Positions 12,835 to 24,745 of a DNA stretch of 64,000 nt are shown piece by piece. Both the position numbers and the translations under genes were made by a program. Below the pieces are notes generated by a model, which was not told the origin of the DNA, did not search any database, and was given only the letters and a program-made list of their open reading frames with translations. The DNA comes from Hydractinia symbiolongicarpus (lineage: Eukaryota > Cnidaria > Hydrozoa > Anthoathecata > Hydractiniidae), in assembly GCF_029227915.1 (NCBI RefSeq), contig NC_079887.1, positions 17,235,650 through 17,299,649 on the forward strand, read 5' to 3'. The first letter of the stretch is position 1; each line of letters starts with the position of its first letter.

Positions 12835-15800
12835 GGGAAGGGAACTGGAAAAAAATACTCATGCAATATTTTACTTATAAAATGTAAAATACTTTGTTAG
12901 ATAACTCAAGCTTGGGTTGTGAAGCATCTTTGCACTGTTCCTCGTGATCCTTTGTATTTTCCTTAACATAAAAACGAAGTATTTTTCGCAAAGAACTATA
13001 TGTAACGGACTATTTTAAAGTAGCAGAGGGTAATACGTTGATAGATAATTATCAAACGGACATTGCGGGCACTTTTGTGTTTAGTAAGGTATATTACAAC
13101 AAGTATCACTTGGTGTTAAGTATTTATGACAATCTTAGTGTCACCGTTTTGAAACATTTAGCGGTCCCAGAAAACTACCGAAAAGTGTAGTAGAAAAATA
13201 AAATGTTATCCTACCAGTCGTTCTTTATAATTAAAGCGGTCCCAGAAATGTTGCAAAAAAATCTATAGCAAACACGCTCCAATTTTTAGAGTTAGGGAGT
13301 GGATGTGCGATAAAGGTAATTCATATGCAATGTTCTACTTATAAAATGTAAAATACTTTGTTAGATAACTCACGCTTGAGTTGTACAGCGTCTTTGCACT
13401 GTTCTTCGTTATCCTTTGTATGTTCCTTAACAGGAAAACAAAATATTATTTGCAAGGAACTATATGTAACGGGCTATTTTAAGGTTGCAAAAGTTATGCG
13501 CTAAAAGATAATTATCACACGGACATAGCGGGCAGTTTCGTGTTTCTTAAGGTATCGTACAGCAAGTATGATTGTTGTTAAGTAGTTGTCACAGGGTTAG
13601 TGGTACAAATTTGAATAATTTAGCGGTTCCAGAATACTGATAAAAAGTGTAGTGAAAAAACTAAACTTTCTTCTACTTGTCTTCATTATAAAATAAAACG
13701 GTCCCAGAAATGTCGCAAAAAGTATATAGAAAGCAAGCTCTACTTTAGTTAGGAGTGGAGATGCGATAAAGATAATGCATATGCAATATTCTACTTGTAA
13801 ATTGTAAAATGCGTTGACCGAAAATAAACACACGGACATAGTAGGCAATTTTGCGTTTCCTAAGTTATCTTACGACAAGCATAACTAGATGTTAAGTATT
13901 TGCGACAATCTTAGTGGTACAGTTTCAAAAATCTAAGCGGTCCCAGAAAACTCCCGAAAAGTGCAGTAAAAAAATTGAAATGTTATCCTACCAGTCGTCA
14001 TTTTGAATTAAAGCGGTCCCAGAAATGTCGCAAAAAATTATATAGGAAGCAAGCTCCACTTTATAGAGTTAGGAGTGGAGATGCGATAAAGATAATGCAT
14101 ATGTAATATTTTACTTGTAAATTGTAAAATTACTTTGTTAGACAACTCAGGCTTGAGTTGTACAGCATCTTTGCACTGTTATTCGTTACTTTTGCATAAA
14201 AAAAAACAAATTATTATTCGCAAAGAAGTATACACAACGGACTATTTTAGATTTGCCGTCATTTATACGTTGAGAGATAATAATCACACGGACATAGTAG
14301 GCAGTTTTGCGTTTCCTAAGTTATCTTACGACAAGCATAACTAGATGTTAAGTATTTGCCACAATCTTAGTGGCACAGTTTTAAAAAACTTAGCGGTCCC
14401 AGAAAACTCCCGAAAAGTGTAGTAGAAAAATAAAATGTTATCCTACCAGTCGTTATTTTTAATTAAAGCGGTCCCAGAAATGTTGCAAAAAAATCTATAG
14501 CAAACACGCTCCAATTTTTAGAGTTAGGGAGTGGATGTGCGATAAAGGTAATTCATATGCAATGTTCTACTTATAAAATGTAAAATACTTTGTTAGATAA
14601 CTCACGCTTGAGTTGTACAGCGTCTTTGCACTGTTCTTCGTTATCCTTTGTATGTTCCTTAACAGGAAAACAAAATATTATTTGCAAGGAACTATATGTG
14701 ATGGATTATTTTAAGGTTGCAGAGCGTAATGCGTTGATAGATAATTATCAAACGGACAGTGCGGGCAGTTTTGTGTTTAGTAAGGTATATTACAACAAGT
14801 ATGACTTGGTGTTAAGTATTTGCGACAATCTTAGTGGCACAGTTTTTAAAAACTTAGCGGTCCCAGAAAACTACCGAAAAGTGTAGTAGAAAAATAAAAT
14901 GTTATCCTACCAGTCGTTCTTTATAATTAAAGCGGTCCCAGAAATGTTGCAAAAAAATCTATAGCAAACACGCTCCAATTTTTAGAGTTGGGAGTGGAGG
15001 TGCGATAAAGGTAATTCATATGCAATGTTCTACTTATAAAATGTAAAATACTTTGTTAGATAACTCACCCTTGAGTTGTACAGCGTCTTTGCACTGTTCT
15101 TCGTTATTCTTTGTGTGTTCCTTAACATGAAAATAAAATATTATTCGCAAGGAACTATATGTAACGGGCTATTTTAAGGTTGCAAAAGTTATGCGCTAAA
15201 AGATAATTATCACACGGACATAGCGGGCAGTTTCGTGTTTCTTAAGGTATCGTACAGCAAGTATGATTGTTGTTAAGTAGTTGTCACAGGGTTAGTGGTA
15301 CAAATTTGAATAATTTAGCGGTTCCAGAATACTGATAAAAAGTGTAGTGAAAAAACTAAACTTTCTTCTACTTGTCTTCATTATAAAATAAAACGGTCCC
15401 AGAAATGTCGCAAAAAGTATATAGAAAGCAAGCTCTACTTTAGTTAGGAGTGGAGATGCGATAAAGATAATGCATTTGCAATATTCTACTTGTAAATTGT
15501 AAAATGCGTTGACCGAAAATAAACACACGGACATAGTAGGCAATTTTGCGTTTCCTAAGTTATCTTACGACAAGCATAACTAGATGTTAAGTATTTGCGA
15601 CAATCTTAGTGGTACAGTTTCAAAAATCTAAGCGGTCCCAGAAAACTCCCGAAAAGTGTAGTAAAAAAATTGAAATGTTATCCTACCAGTCGTCATTTTG
15701 AATTAAAGCGGTCCCAGAAATGTCGCAAAAAATTATATAGGAAGCAAGCTCCACTTTATAGAGTTGGGAGTGGAGGTGCGATAAAGGTAATTCATATGCA

Positions 15801-18261
15801 ATGTTCTACTTATAAAATGTAAAATACTTTGTTAGATAACTCACCCTTGAGTTGTACAGCGTCTTTGCACTGTTCTTCGTTATTCTTTGTGTGTTCCTTA
15901 ACATGAAAATAAAATATTATTCGCAAGGAACTATATGTAACGGGCTATTTTAAGGTTGCAAAAGTTATGCGCTAAAAGATAATTATCACACGGACATAGC
16001 GGGCAGTTTCGTGTTTCTTAAGGTATCGTACAGCAAGTATGATTGTTGTTAAGTAGTTGTCACAGGGTTAGTGGTACAAATTTGAATAATTTAGCGGTTC
16101 CAGAATACTGATAAAAAGTGTAGTGAAAAAACTAAACTTTCTTCTACTTGTCTTCATTATAAAATAAAACGGTCCCAGAAATGTCGCAAAAAGTATATAG
16201 AAAGCAAGCTCTACTTTAGTTAGGAGTGGAGATGCGATAAAGATAATGCATTTGCAATATTCTACTTGTAAATTGTAAAATGCGTTGACCGAAAATAAAC
16301 ACACGGACATAGTAGGCAATTTTGCGTTTCCTAAGTTATCTTACGACAAGCATAACTAGATGTTAAGTATTTGCGACAATCTTAGTGGTACAGTTTCAAA
16401 AATCTAAGCGGTCCCAGAAAACTCCCGAAAAGTGTAGTAAAAAAATTGAAATGTTATCCTACCAGTCGTCATTTTGAATTAAAGCGGTCCCAGAAATGTC
16501 GCAAAAAATTATATAGGAAGCAAGCTCCACTTTATAGAGTTAGGAGTGGAGATGCGATAAAGATAATGCATATGTAATATTTTACTTGTAAATTGTAAAA
16601 TTACTTTGTTAGACAACTCAGGCTTGAGTTGTACAGCATCTTTGCACTGTTATTCGTTACTTTTGCATAAAAAAAAACAAATTATTATTCGCAAAGAAGT
16701 ATACACAACGGACTATTTTAGATTTGCCGTCATTTATACGTTGAGAGATAATAATCACACGGACATAGTAGGCAGTTTTGCGTTTCCTAAGTTATCTTAC
16801 GACAAGCATAACTAGATGTTAAGTATTTGCCACTATCTTAGTGGCACAGTTTTAAAAAACTTAGCGGTCCCAGAAAACTCCCGAAAAGTGTAGTAGAAAA
16901 ATAAAATGTTATCCTACCAGTCGTTATTTTTAATTAAAGCGGTCCCAGAAATGTTGCAAAAAAATCTATAGCAAACACGCTCCAATTTTTAGAGTTAGGA
17001 AGTGGATGTGCGATAAAGGTAATTCATATGCAATATTTTACTTATAAAATGTAAAATACTTTGTTAGATAACTCACGTTTGAGTTGTGCAGCATCTTTGC
17101 ACTGTTCTTCGTGATCCTTTGAATTTTCCTTAACATAAAAACGAAGTATTTTTCGCAAAGAACTATATGTTACGGACTATTTTAAAGTAGCAGAGGGTAA
17201 TACGTTGATAAATAATTATCAAACGGACATTGCGGGCACTTTTGTGTTTAGTAAGGTATATTACAACAAGTATCACTTGGTGTTAAGTATTTATGACAAT
17301 CTTAGTGTCACAGTTTTGAAACACTTAGCGGTCCCAGAAAACTGAAAAAAAGTGTAGTAGAAAAATTAAAAGCTCTTCTACTTGTCGTCATAATACAATG
17401 AAGCGGTCCCAGAAATGTCGCAAAAAGTTATATAGCAAGCAAGCTCCACTTTTTAGAGTTAGGAGTGGAGATGCGATGAAGATAATGCATATGCAATATT
17501 CTATTTGTAAATTGTAAAATTACTTTGTTAAACAACTCAGGCTTGAGTGGTACAGCATCTTTGCACTGTTCTTTGTTATCCTTTGCATAACATAGAAACA
17601 AAATATTATTCGCAAACAACTATATGTAACGGCCTATTTCAAGTTTGGCGTCACTTATGCGTTGATAGATAATGATCACACGGACGTAGTTGGTTGTTTT
17701 GCGTTTCGTAAGATATCTAACGACAAGCATAACAAGATGTTAAGTATTTGTGACAATCTTAGTGGCACAGTTCTGAAAAACTTAATGGTCCCAGAGAACT
17801 TGCCTAAAGTGTAGTAGAAAAATAAGCTTTCTTCTTCTTGTCGTCATTTTAAAATGAAGCGGTCCCAGAAATGTCGAAAAAAGTCTGTAGCAAGTAAGCT
17901 CCTATTTTTAGAGTTAGGGTAGGGAACTGGAAAAAAATGCCCATGCAATATTCTGCTTGTAAAATGGAAAGTTACTTTATGAGACAACTCAAACTTGAGT
18001 TGTATAGCATCTTTGCACTGTTCTTCCTTATTCTTTGTGTGTTCCTTAACATATAAACAATATATTATTCGCAAGGAATTATATTTAAACGGACTATTTC
18101 AAGGTGCAGACGGTGATGCGTTGATAGATAAGTTTCACACGGACATAGTGGGCAGTTGTGTGTTTAGTAAGGTATATTACAGCAAGCATGACTTGTTGTT
18201 AAGTATTTGCGACAACCTTAGTGGTACAGTTTTGAATAACATAGCAGACCCAGAAAGTCTG
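12835..18261. repeat. satellite-like tandem array, about 460-bp monomer with 776-bp higher-order unit
   Basis: The marker CGGTCCCAGAAATGT recurs near 13233, 13698, 14010, 14467, 14930, 15395, 15707, 16171, 16483, 16945, 17402 and 17857. Most spacings are 455-465 bp, but three are 312 bp because those monomers lack about 150 bp between GTAAAAT and GCGTTGA. One 464-bp plus one 312-bp monomer form a 776-bp unit repeated nearly identically (about 14986-15761 and 15762-16537). A stretch around 13400-14500 reappears near 16070-16970. Short ORFs of 69, 83 and 98 codons recur as copies. Several full monomers keep an open frame of about 58 codons ending in a conserved stop, but others break it. Confidence 0.9.
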
Positions 18262-18395
18262 CCCACATATATCCTTTTTTTTAGAAAAGTGTTGAAAAAT
18301 ATGCACATCCATCAAGCATCAGCTAAAATGTAGGCGTTTTTTTAAAAAAGTAGCTGTGCTGAGTTCTTTGTTTTTTAAGTTGATTTTGTGTTTGT
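18262..18395. repeat. dispersed repeat module, second copy
   Basis: Directly follows the last satellite monomer and matches 5643-5770 along its length, including AGAAAAGTGTT, ATGCACATCCATC and GCATCAGCT. This suggests that satellite and module are parts of one mobile family. Confidence 0.7.
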
Positions 18396-19397
18396 TTTTT
18401 TGTCGAAAACTAATACAGAAGCGGATCCAGAGTAAACGAATCCTGAAGTATGACCAATTAATAAAATGTCCGAAATTACACGTTTGTCTTTTTATAACCA
18501 GCCGAGTTGCTAAGGGTCGGGGCTGGGATTTGTGTCAAAAACCGCTAAGCAACTGGTCAGGATAAAATTCAGGAAGGTTAGGCAAATGTATGTGACATTT
18601 GTATTTCGATTCGCAACTGTCGCCGCTAGTGATTACTGTTGCCGCGAGTTATGCTGATAGTTATAACTGTTGTCGCTAGTTATGTCGCTAGTATTAAAAA
18701 CTGCATTTTTCATTTCCATTCACCGTTTATTAGGATTTAGGGATTTTTGAACTTTATAAGTTGTGATCTTCGGCATTTATTTTTATTTTTATTGTTGGCG
18801 TGCGCCTTTTTCATAAACTTGGCTGCAACATGCTTAGCATTTTAAGAATCCGAGCCTGAATATATGCTTATGTTATATGCTATTGAGGCTAATGTAAAAA
18901 AGACGACGTTTATTCGAAGTATTACAGTAGTTATTACATTTCACCTCCGTTGCCTTTCGCTTGCTACCAATATTTTATCATTAGACTTAATTCCAGCCAA
19001 AAAATTGTAAACATCTGAGTCGCGAAAATTTATTCTCACAAAATGAAGTAAAAAGAATTAAAAAAAAACCTTTACGCGAAAAATTGGTCACTGGCCACCT
19101 AATCATAATTTAAAGTAAAAGTTTACGCTGGCAAGATTTTCTTTTCTTTAATATTTTAGTCATCAAGTATTACTTCATTTTGCCAGCATTATTTGTGGTC
19201 GAAAACGTTATGACTATTCCCAATGTTTTTTCTGTCAATAACATTCTGTTCTTTTTTTTTAGGTGTGCAGCAATCAAGTTGAGAGCTACATGGCACGCAT
19301 TAATAAAAAAAGAAGTCAATGTCAATGCGCAAATGTGAAAAAGTGTCGGTTTTCGCGAGAAAAACTTTATAAAACAAGACAAGATTAAGTAATCACA
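18396..19397. other. no gene recognised
   Basis: AT-rich, with a loose inverted repeat near 18500-18560 (CCGAGTTGCTAAG and CCGCTAAGCAACTGG). No coding signal. Confidence 0.45.
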
Positions 19398-20281
19398 AGA
19401 TTATATTTTGCGAATTTCGTGACTTTTCCCAGTTTTCGCGAATTTAAATTCAAGAATGACAATAGGCACGGTTTGGGAAAATAAATATCCGCGAAATATT
19501 TACAAAAACTTCTACTATTCACGAGATTCGTAAAATTCGTGAAAGTCGGAAATAATTAATCATTTTTTCCTGATGTCATTTTCTTAACACTACAGTCTGC
19601 TCTCGATAATTGGAACCCCGGATAAGTGGAACTTGGAAAGAATGAAGACTGCGACCGAGGAGTTGGAATCTGCCGTTTATAAATGGCTGAAAACTGCAAG
19701 AAACAACAATATTCCTATCAGCTGTAGTATATTCAAAGAAAAAGCTCTAGAGTTTGCAAAATCATGAGATCTCCATGACTTTCATGCTTTTGATGGACGG
19801 GTGAGTCAATGGAAAAAAAACGATTCAATGTCAGTTTCAAGATTATATTTTGCGAATTTCGTGACTTTTCCCAGTTTTCGCGAATTTAAATTCAAGAATG
19901 ACAATAGGCACGGTTTGGGAAAATAAATATCCGCGAAATATTTACAAAAACTTCTACTATTCACGAGATTCGTAAAATTCGTGAAAGTCGGAAATAATTA
20001 ATCATTTTTTCCTGATGTCATTTTCTTAACACTACAGTCTGCTCTCGATAATTGGAACCCCGGATAAGTGGAACTTGGAAAGAATGAAGACTGCGACCGA
20101 GGAGTTAGAATCTGCCGTTTATAAATGGCTGAAAACTGCAAGAAACAACAATATTCCTATCAGCTGTAGTATATTCAAAGAAAAAGCTCTAGAGTTTGCA
20201 AAATCATGAGATCTCCATGACTTTCATGCTTTTGATGGACGGGTGAGTCAATGGAAAAAAAACGATTCAATGTCAGTTTCA
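19398..20281. repeat. 442-bp tandem duplication
   Basis: Positions 19398-19839 and 19840-20281 are almost identical (for example GAGGAGTTGGAATC versus GAGGAGTTAGAATC). The unit spans the left end and N-terminal transposase fragment of the pogo-like element, so that end is present twice. Confidence 0.95.
19642..19838 (+). pseudogene. CENP-B/Tc5-type HTH fragment of a pogo-like transposase, copy 1
   Basis: The reading frame from ATG 19642 gives MKTATEELESAVYKWLKTA, then NNNIPISCSIFKEKALEFAK, a stop (TGA), and HDFHAFDGRVSQWKKN. The order LE.A...W......IP(I/V)...I...KA..FA.. then F..S.G...(R/Q)(F/W)KK is the Tc5/CENP-B helix-turn-helix that binds transposon ends. The in-frame TGA and loss of the DDE domain make it non-functional. 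Confidence 0.7.
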
Positions 20282-20290
20282 AAACTGTTT
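20084..20290 (+). pseudogene. CENP-B/Tc5-type HTH fragment of a pogo-like transposase, copy 2
   Basis: Second copy made by the 442-bp duplication. It has the same in-frame TGA, so the stop predates the duplication. After SVSKLFQ the sequence becomes simple AT-rich DNA and no DDE domain follows before the right terminal repeat at 20676-20690. Confidence 0.7.
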
Positions 20291-20691
20291 CAGGTAACTA
20301 AATATATTTATATTACATATATATATTTATTGTATATTTATAGAGACTTTTGAAGTTGTTCTTTCAAAATGTTTATAAAACTATCTTCAGCCGCAAAATC
20401 TAACTTACAAGGCCCTTTCATCCCATAACATAAGATGTGAATTCAAACGCTAACTCATTCTGTGTAATTTCCATATCCATTTGACATTCTATATAATTAT
20501 TTTCACAATAAAATGATCCCTTTTAAAAAGTTGAAATATACTTCAATCAAAACATTCGATTCGAATTCGAATTTTCGGCGCCTGATTCCTATACTTTTGC
20601 ACACAAAAACCGTGGCTAATTTTTTAGACCTTGTCAAAAGTAAAACTTTTCTTCGGTCCCTTGGAGGTTACACTTATCGAGAGTAGACTGT

Positions 20692-22850
20692 ATATAATAT
20701 AAACTTATTTTCTTTATGTAAAAGTGAGTCTTCGCGATATCACGAGAAAACACGTGAGGTGAAAATAAGTCTTCGCAAAATTTACTCTCGTTAAAGAAGA
20801 TCCTGCAAAAAATGAAAGGAAACTCAAGAATCTATCTTAAACAGCTAAGAAAATCTAAAGCAATCCGAATAAAACCCAATCAGATGTATCATTAAGAAAT
20901 CCTTTCCTAATACTGCTTTTGTCAAAAGTCAGAAATATTCGAAATTTTATTAGCGATAATATAATTTCCACCTTTTAAATAATTTGCTGGCCATTGGTGC
21001 AGTTAATACTGAACTTATGTTTACTATTAGTACAGTGGAACCACCTTGTAGCGGACAACCTTTGTCGGACACCTTTGTACGGACAATTTTTCCAAGAACG
21101 GATGAAATGATGGTCAAACTCTCGTAATAAAACATATATGTAGCGGCCAGTTTTTAGTAAACACCTCTCCCGAGCGGACGTTGTTTCAAGGTTCCAATAT
21201 ATATTACCCCCTAAAACTTACCTCTACACTACAATATACAATGGGTCATATTAAGAAATTCATGTAAGATGTCTGTGTATATTATACTTATAGCAATATG
21301 TTACAATTTCAAAATATTAAATTGTCTGCGCAAAATCTCAAGTTGTGAGGTCTCGAGTCTGTTTTACTTTTTTGAAGGAAAGACAGCATATTTACTATAA
21401 ATATTGTCTTCAGGTTCCTTCTTCTTCTAAAATAAGCCTCTTGACACACTTTGAGGTCGATCCCACTATACTCTAACACCCAAGGGCAAGTTTTTAAAAC
21501 AATATAAGCCAATTTGGAAAGAATTTCTATGCAGCGACCACATAGCGCACACCGAGTCTAATTAGCGGGCACCAATCAGTTTTTGTCCGCTAATTAGAGG
21601 TGTCAGCTATTTGAACAGTCATTTCCTGCCTACAAACTAGGTAACCAATGGTTAAGGGGAGAGAAAAAACTTAAAATAAAGTGGATGGAGGAGGATAAAT
21701 GGGTAAGTAAAACATTTGTATTTTCTTCCCTGTGTGCTAAATATAGAGATTTTTCGATTGCAAAGTTCATTTCGTGCAAAAGAGTACGGAATTAATTAAT
21801 GTTTCCGAACTAACAACAAGAAAGGATATTTGAAAACTTTTATTTCGCATTTTACCTTTATTCCGGCTTGCAATTTTCATGTAAACTTAGTGTAAAATTA
21901 ACTTAGGTTACTTGTTCGCAATCTTTTATTAAGTGTGCTCATTTTGCGCAATTCAGAAGAATCTATTTACAAACTTAAGTCCTGCAATCTTTTTTTTTTC
22001 TGCAAACAATTACTTCACTTAAGGTACAGTGAAATCTTCCTAAAGCTCTATAAGACGGACAGTGGAAGCTAGAAGGGATGGATCTTAAAGTGGAACTCAA
22101 GTTAAAAAAACTGATTTTGAAAAAATCTCACAGTTGAAATTACTGACAAAAATATATTCAAAAAAACAAATATAAACTGGTACATTTTATTTAAAACCTT
22201 TATATCAATATTTATAAAATCCGTGTTTTCAAAAAATCTATCATGGTCACGTAATATTGAAGAGGCTGGAAGCGAATAAAACATATGATTTCATAACGTT
22301 CTGAAAAAACATAAACCGTGGAAGCAACTAAGTGAAAAATTTGCGAATTTTTTTACTACCTTGTAATGAGTCACAATATACGATATAAAATACTGAGTCA
22401 TTATTCCTTAAGAAGTTGCTCATCTCCTTCGCAAGTAGCACAACATCACCAAAGTTGGTTTATTATAGCCTTAATCCAAGTTGATGGTTAATTTCTGGTT
22501 TTTCCTTTTTCACGAATGCGCGAATTTAAATATGACGATCTGTTGCTACTGACTTAATTTTAAAATTTGCGTTTTCCAACTTTTGAAATAAGACACAGAG
22601 ACCTGCCTTTTCCATACGGCCAGAGTTTTCAACAGTTCCACCGTGGACAATATGGAAGTCTATAAATTTGTTAATATCAGAGCTCATACACTGAGGATGG
22701 TTTTAACCCAAAAGCTTATGCTATTTTAAAACTTGTTTTTATATTTTACTTTTTTATAACATTGATTCTATGGCGAGTCACTATAATAAATATAAAAGTA
22801 TATGTTCCACATTTAGCGCTGTAGCCTGGCCAGTCACAGCGCCCCTCTCC
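20692..22850. other. non-coding; ends of other pogo-like elements
   Basis: No gene. Pieces resembling pogo/Tigger termini are visible: TACAGTGGAACCACC with GCGGACAACC near 21033, TGTCCGCTAATTAGAGGTGT near 21584, and ACAGTGAAATCTTCC with AGACGGACAG near 22026. None could be paired into a complete element. Confidence 0.4.
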
Positions 22851-22859
22851 TATTAAATT

Positions 22860-23116
22860 ATTCTCATTGTTTGGTGCACATTGATTCAAAATAGCTTCTC
22901 TGTATGTTTTGTAAACGCGATTTAAAACTTCGAAATGATTAGAGCATATGTAAAAACTTCCGTCCTTTGGAAGATTGCCATCACGTCGTGTATGTTGAAG
23001 TAACTTCTTTCGTTGTATTTTTTTCTTATTAGATGGAATTTTATGGGAACTTATTTCAGGATTTCAGGATTATCGTTTGACCGATTTGAACACCCAACAG
23101 CAGCACAGTTAATCAT
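22860..23116 (-). pseudogene. THAP domain fragment, frame broken by an 8-bp duplication
   Basis: From ATG 23116 the minus strand reads MINCAAVGCSNRSNDNPEI (zinc ligands C4 and C9). In the next frame it continues as HKIPSNKKKIQRKKLL and then FYICSNHFE (Cys-x2-His). This is the C2CH pattern of the THAP zinc finger, a DNA-binding module of P-element-type transposases and of host regulators. The break is an exact tandem duplication of ATTTCAGG (plus strand 23053-23068). The usual aromatic residue after the basic stretch is not seen. No downstream transposase was recognised, so source gene or transposon cannot be told apart. Confidence 0.65.
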
Positions 23117-23215
23117 TTTAATTCTCAAAAGTAATGCCATTTCATTGACGACCGGTAGAGAAATGAACTTTCTGAACGTTATAACGTCATATATTTTAAC
23201 ACCCAGGGCTTTAAT

Positions 23216-23331
23216 CAATCTCGTCCCCAGGCCCATTTTTCTCTTTTTGACGATCTCGGACGGCGAGAAGAAATTTCTTCGCGCCGTCTCGGATATCATA
23301 AAAGCGAAAAATTGCCCTGGGAACGAGGTTG
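23216..23331. mobile_element. 116-bp MULE-type MITE with 9-bp target duplication
   Basis: The sequence is nearly palindromic over its whole length: CAATCTCGTCCCCAGG at the left pairs with CCCTGGGAACGAGGTTG at the right, centred on AGAAGAAATTTCTTC. It is flanked on both sides by GGCTTTAAT (23207-23215 and 23332-23340). A 9-bp target duplication is typical of Mutator-like elements. Confidence 0.7.
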
Positions 23332-23340
23332 GGCTTTAAT

Positions 23341-24660
23341 AAAAAACTTTGCCGTCTTGTTTCGGAGAGTGTTTTTTGAGAACTAAAGAGATCGTTTTAT
23401 GGAAATCTAACAAAAAAGAAAATTTAATATTGATTTTTTCTTGTATAGTTGACTTTATAGTATTTAAAAAAACAGTTTTTACAAGTTTTATTTTTAACTT
23501 GAGTTCCCTTTTAAGTTAAACTCCTCCATAAAAATCTCCATAAAACGGACACTCCATAAAGCGAAAGAGATTTTTTGCACCAAATAATTTTTTTACTACA
23601 AAAAGCGTCTATAAAATGCAAATATAGCATATGACGACAAAAATTATTTATCAATTTTTTTTCTTTTACAGTTTCTTATTTTCCACAGTTGTTAACTTTC
23701 TTATTCATGTTTTCAAAAAAAAAAAAGGTTTTTCCAGTACCAATAAAGCCACCTACTTCACGAAATTCATTGCGACCGAATACCATCCTAAGACCCGTTG
23801 TATCTTTTTTATACCTTAAGGCGAGCGCAGCGCCGAGGAAAGGCAAAAAGGCCCGGGACGGGGTTGCCTGCAACTGTGCAATAACGTCTCATTTCTATCA
23901 TTTACATTACTCGAGAAATATTCTGAATTTTGGTCAAATATCTATAAAAGCGGACATCTCTATGAAGCGGACAATTCTTTTCTTAACGATTTAGGGATAT
24001 TCCGCGCTAGTATCAACATAAAACCATTTTTACTCACACTCAAATTTCAAATATAATTATTTTTGAGAGAATTTATTTTAAAAATTGCGAATTTATGGAT
24101 TCAGGTTCTGACTATTTTATTAATACTCTATTATATTATTTATCTATTATATTAATACTCCAGTTCCGTCTGTCTGTCTGTGTGTCTGTCCGTCCATCCG
24201 TTTGTGACAGGCAAAGGCGATTATATTTTTTTAACAATTTTCGCCTATAAAACATCTCCTAAAACTATAATCTGTTAGTTACAAAACTTTTTGTTTACAT
24301 TTTTAATTAGAACAAATCATGTGATAAAACAAATTGATTTGGTCAGCTGGGAATTTTATTGTATTCTAAGGTAAATTTTTCGTGATGGGTTTTTAATCAA
24401 GAAGGAGTGTTATTGCCTTGCAATTACTTTGTTATACATTAATTTCCCGGCAAAGTATCGGACAATTAAGTCGTTAGCCCGTGGAAAATCCACGGGTTCG
24501 CCCGGCCTTTTCATACCGAATTGCGTGCTTCTCGCTATTGGGCGACTAAGCTACCATTTTGCGTGACAGACAGACGAACGGACGTATACGGGCTTTATCA
24601 TATCTATATATGTATATATACGCCCTCCGAATGAGCTACTGCGTGCGTTGTTAGCATTTT
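23341..24660. other. non-coding; small inverted-repeat pieces
   Basis: No gene. GTCTGTCTGTCTGTGTGTC near 24167 is roughly inverted at 24566 (GACAGACAGACGAACGG), suggesting another small element of about 430 bp. A hairpin CCCGTGGAAAATCCACGGG lies at 24479-24497. Pogo-like TCCATAAAACGGACACTCC occurs near 23540. Confidence 0.4.
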
Positions 24661-24664
24661 GCCG

Positions 24665-24745
24665 TACGTAGTTTAGCGGATTCGTTTGTTGCTCCCAGCT
24701 TTGGGTACCGCGGATCAAATTCCGCTCACTGTCAGGTAGTATGAT
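24665..24745 (+). other. tRNA-like head of a possible SINE
   Basis: A box-like TAGTTTAGCGG at 24669-24679 and a B box-like GGATCAAATTCC at 24712-24723 are spaced as in RNA polymerase III promoters of tRNA-derived SINEs. The cloverleaf is not convincing, so this is not called a tRNA gene. Confidence 0.4.

Larger units (their letters stand above)
19593..20690 (+). mobile_element. pogo/Tigger-like DNA transposon remnant with TA target duplication
   Basis: The left end CAGTCTGCTCTCGATAAT begins at 19593 and again at 20035. The right end ATCGAGAGTAGACTG finishes at 20690 and is its inverse with one mismatch. Both outer ends are flanked by TA, the usual pogo/Tigger target, and CAGT is a typical pogo terminus. 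The element encodes only the start of a transposase and then runs through AT-rich DNA, so it is an internally deleted copy. The second copy of the left end comes from the 442-bp tandem duplication. Confidence 0.75.

Noticed and set aside
13597-16815. Repeated 69- and 83-codon ORFs as a gene family
   Set aside because: They are identical copies inside satellite monomers, on both strands, and are broken in other monomers.
23676-23994. ORF containing GFIGTGKT resembling a P-loop
   Set aside because: Lies across poly-A and small repeat pieces; no Walker B or other NTPase motif.
24665-24745. tRNA gene
   Set aside because: A and B box-like sequences but no proper cloverleaf; treated as a SINE head.
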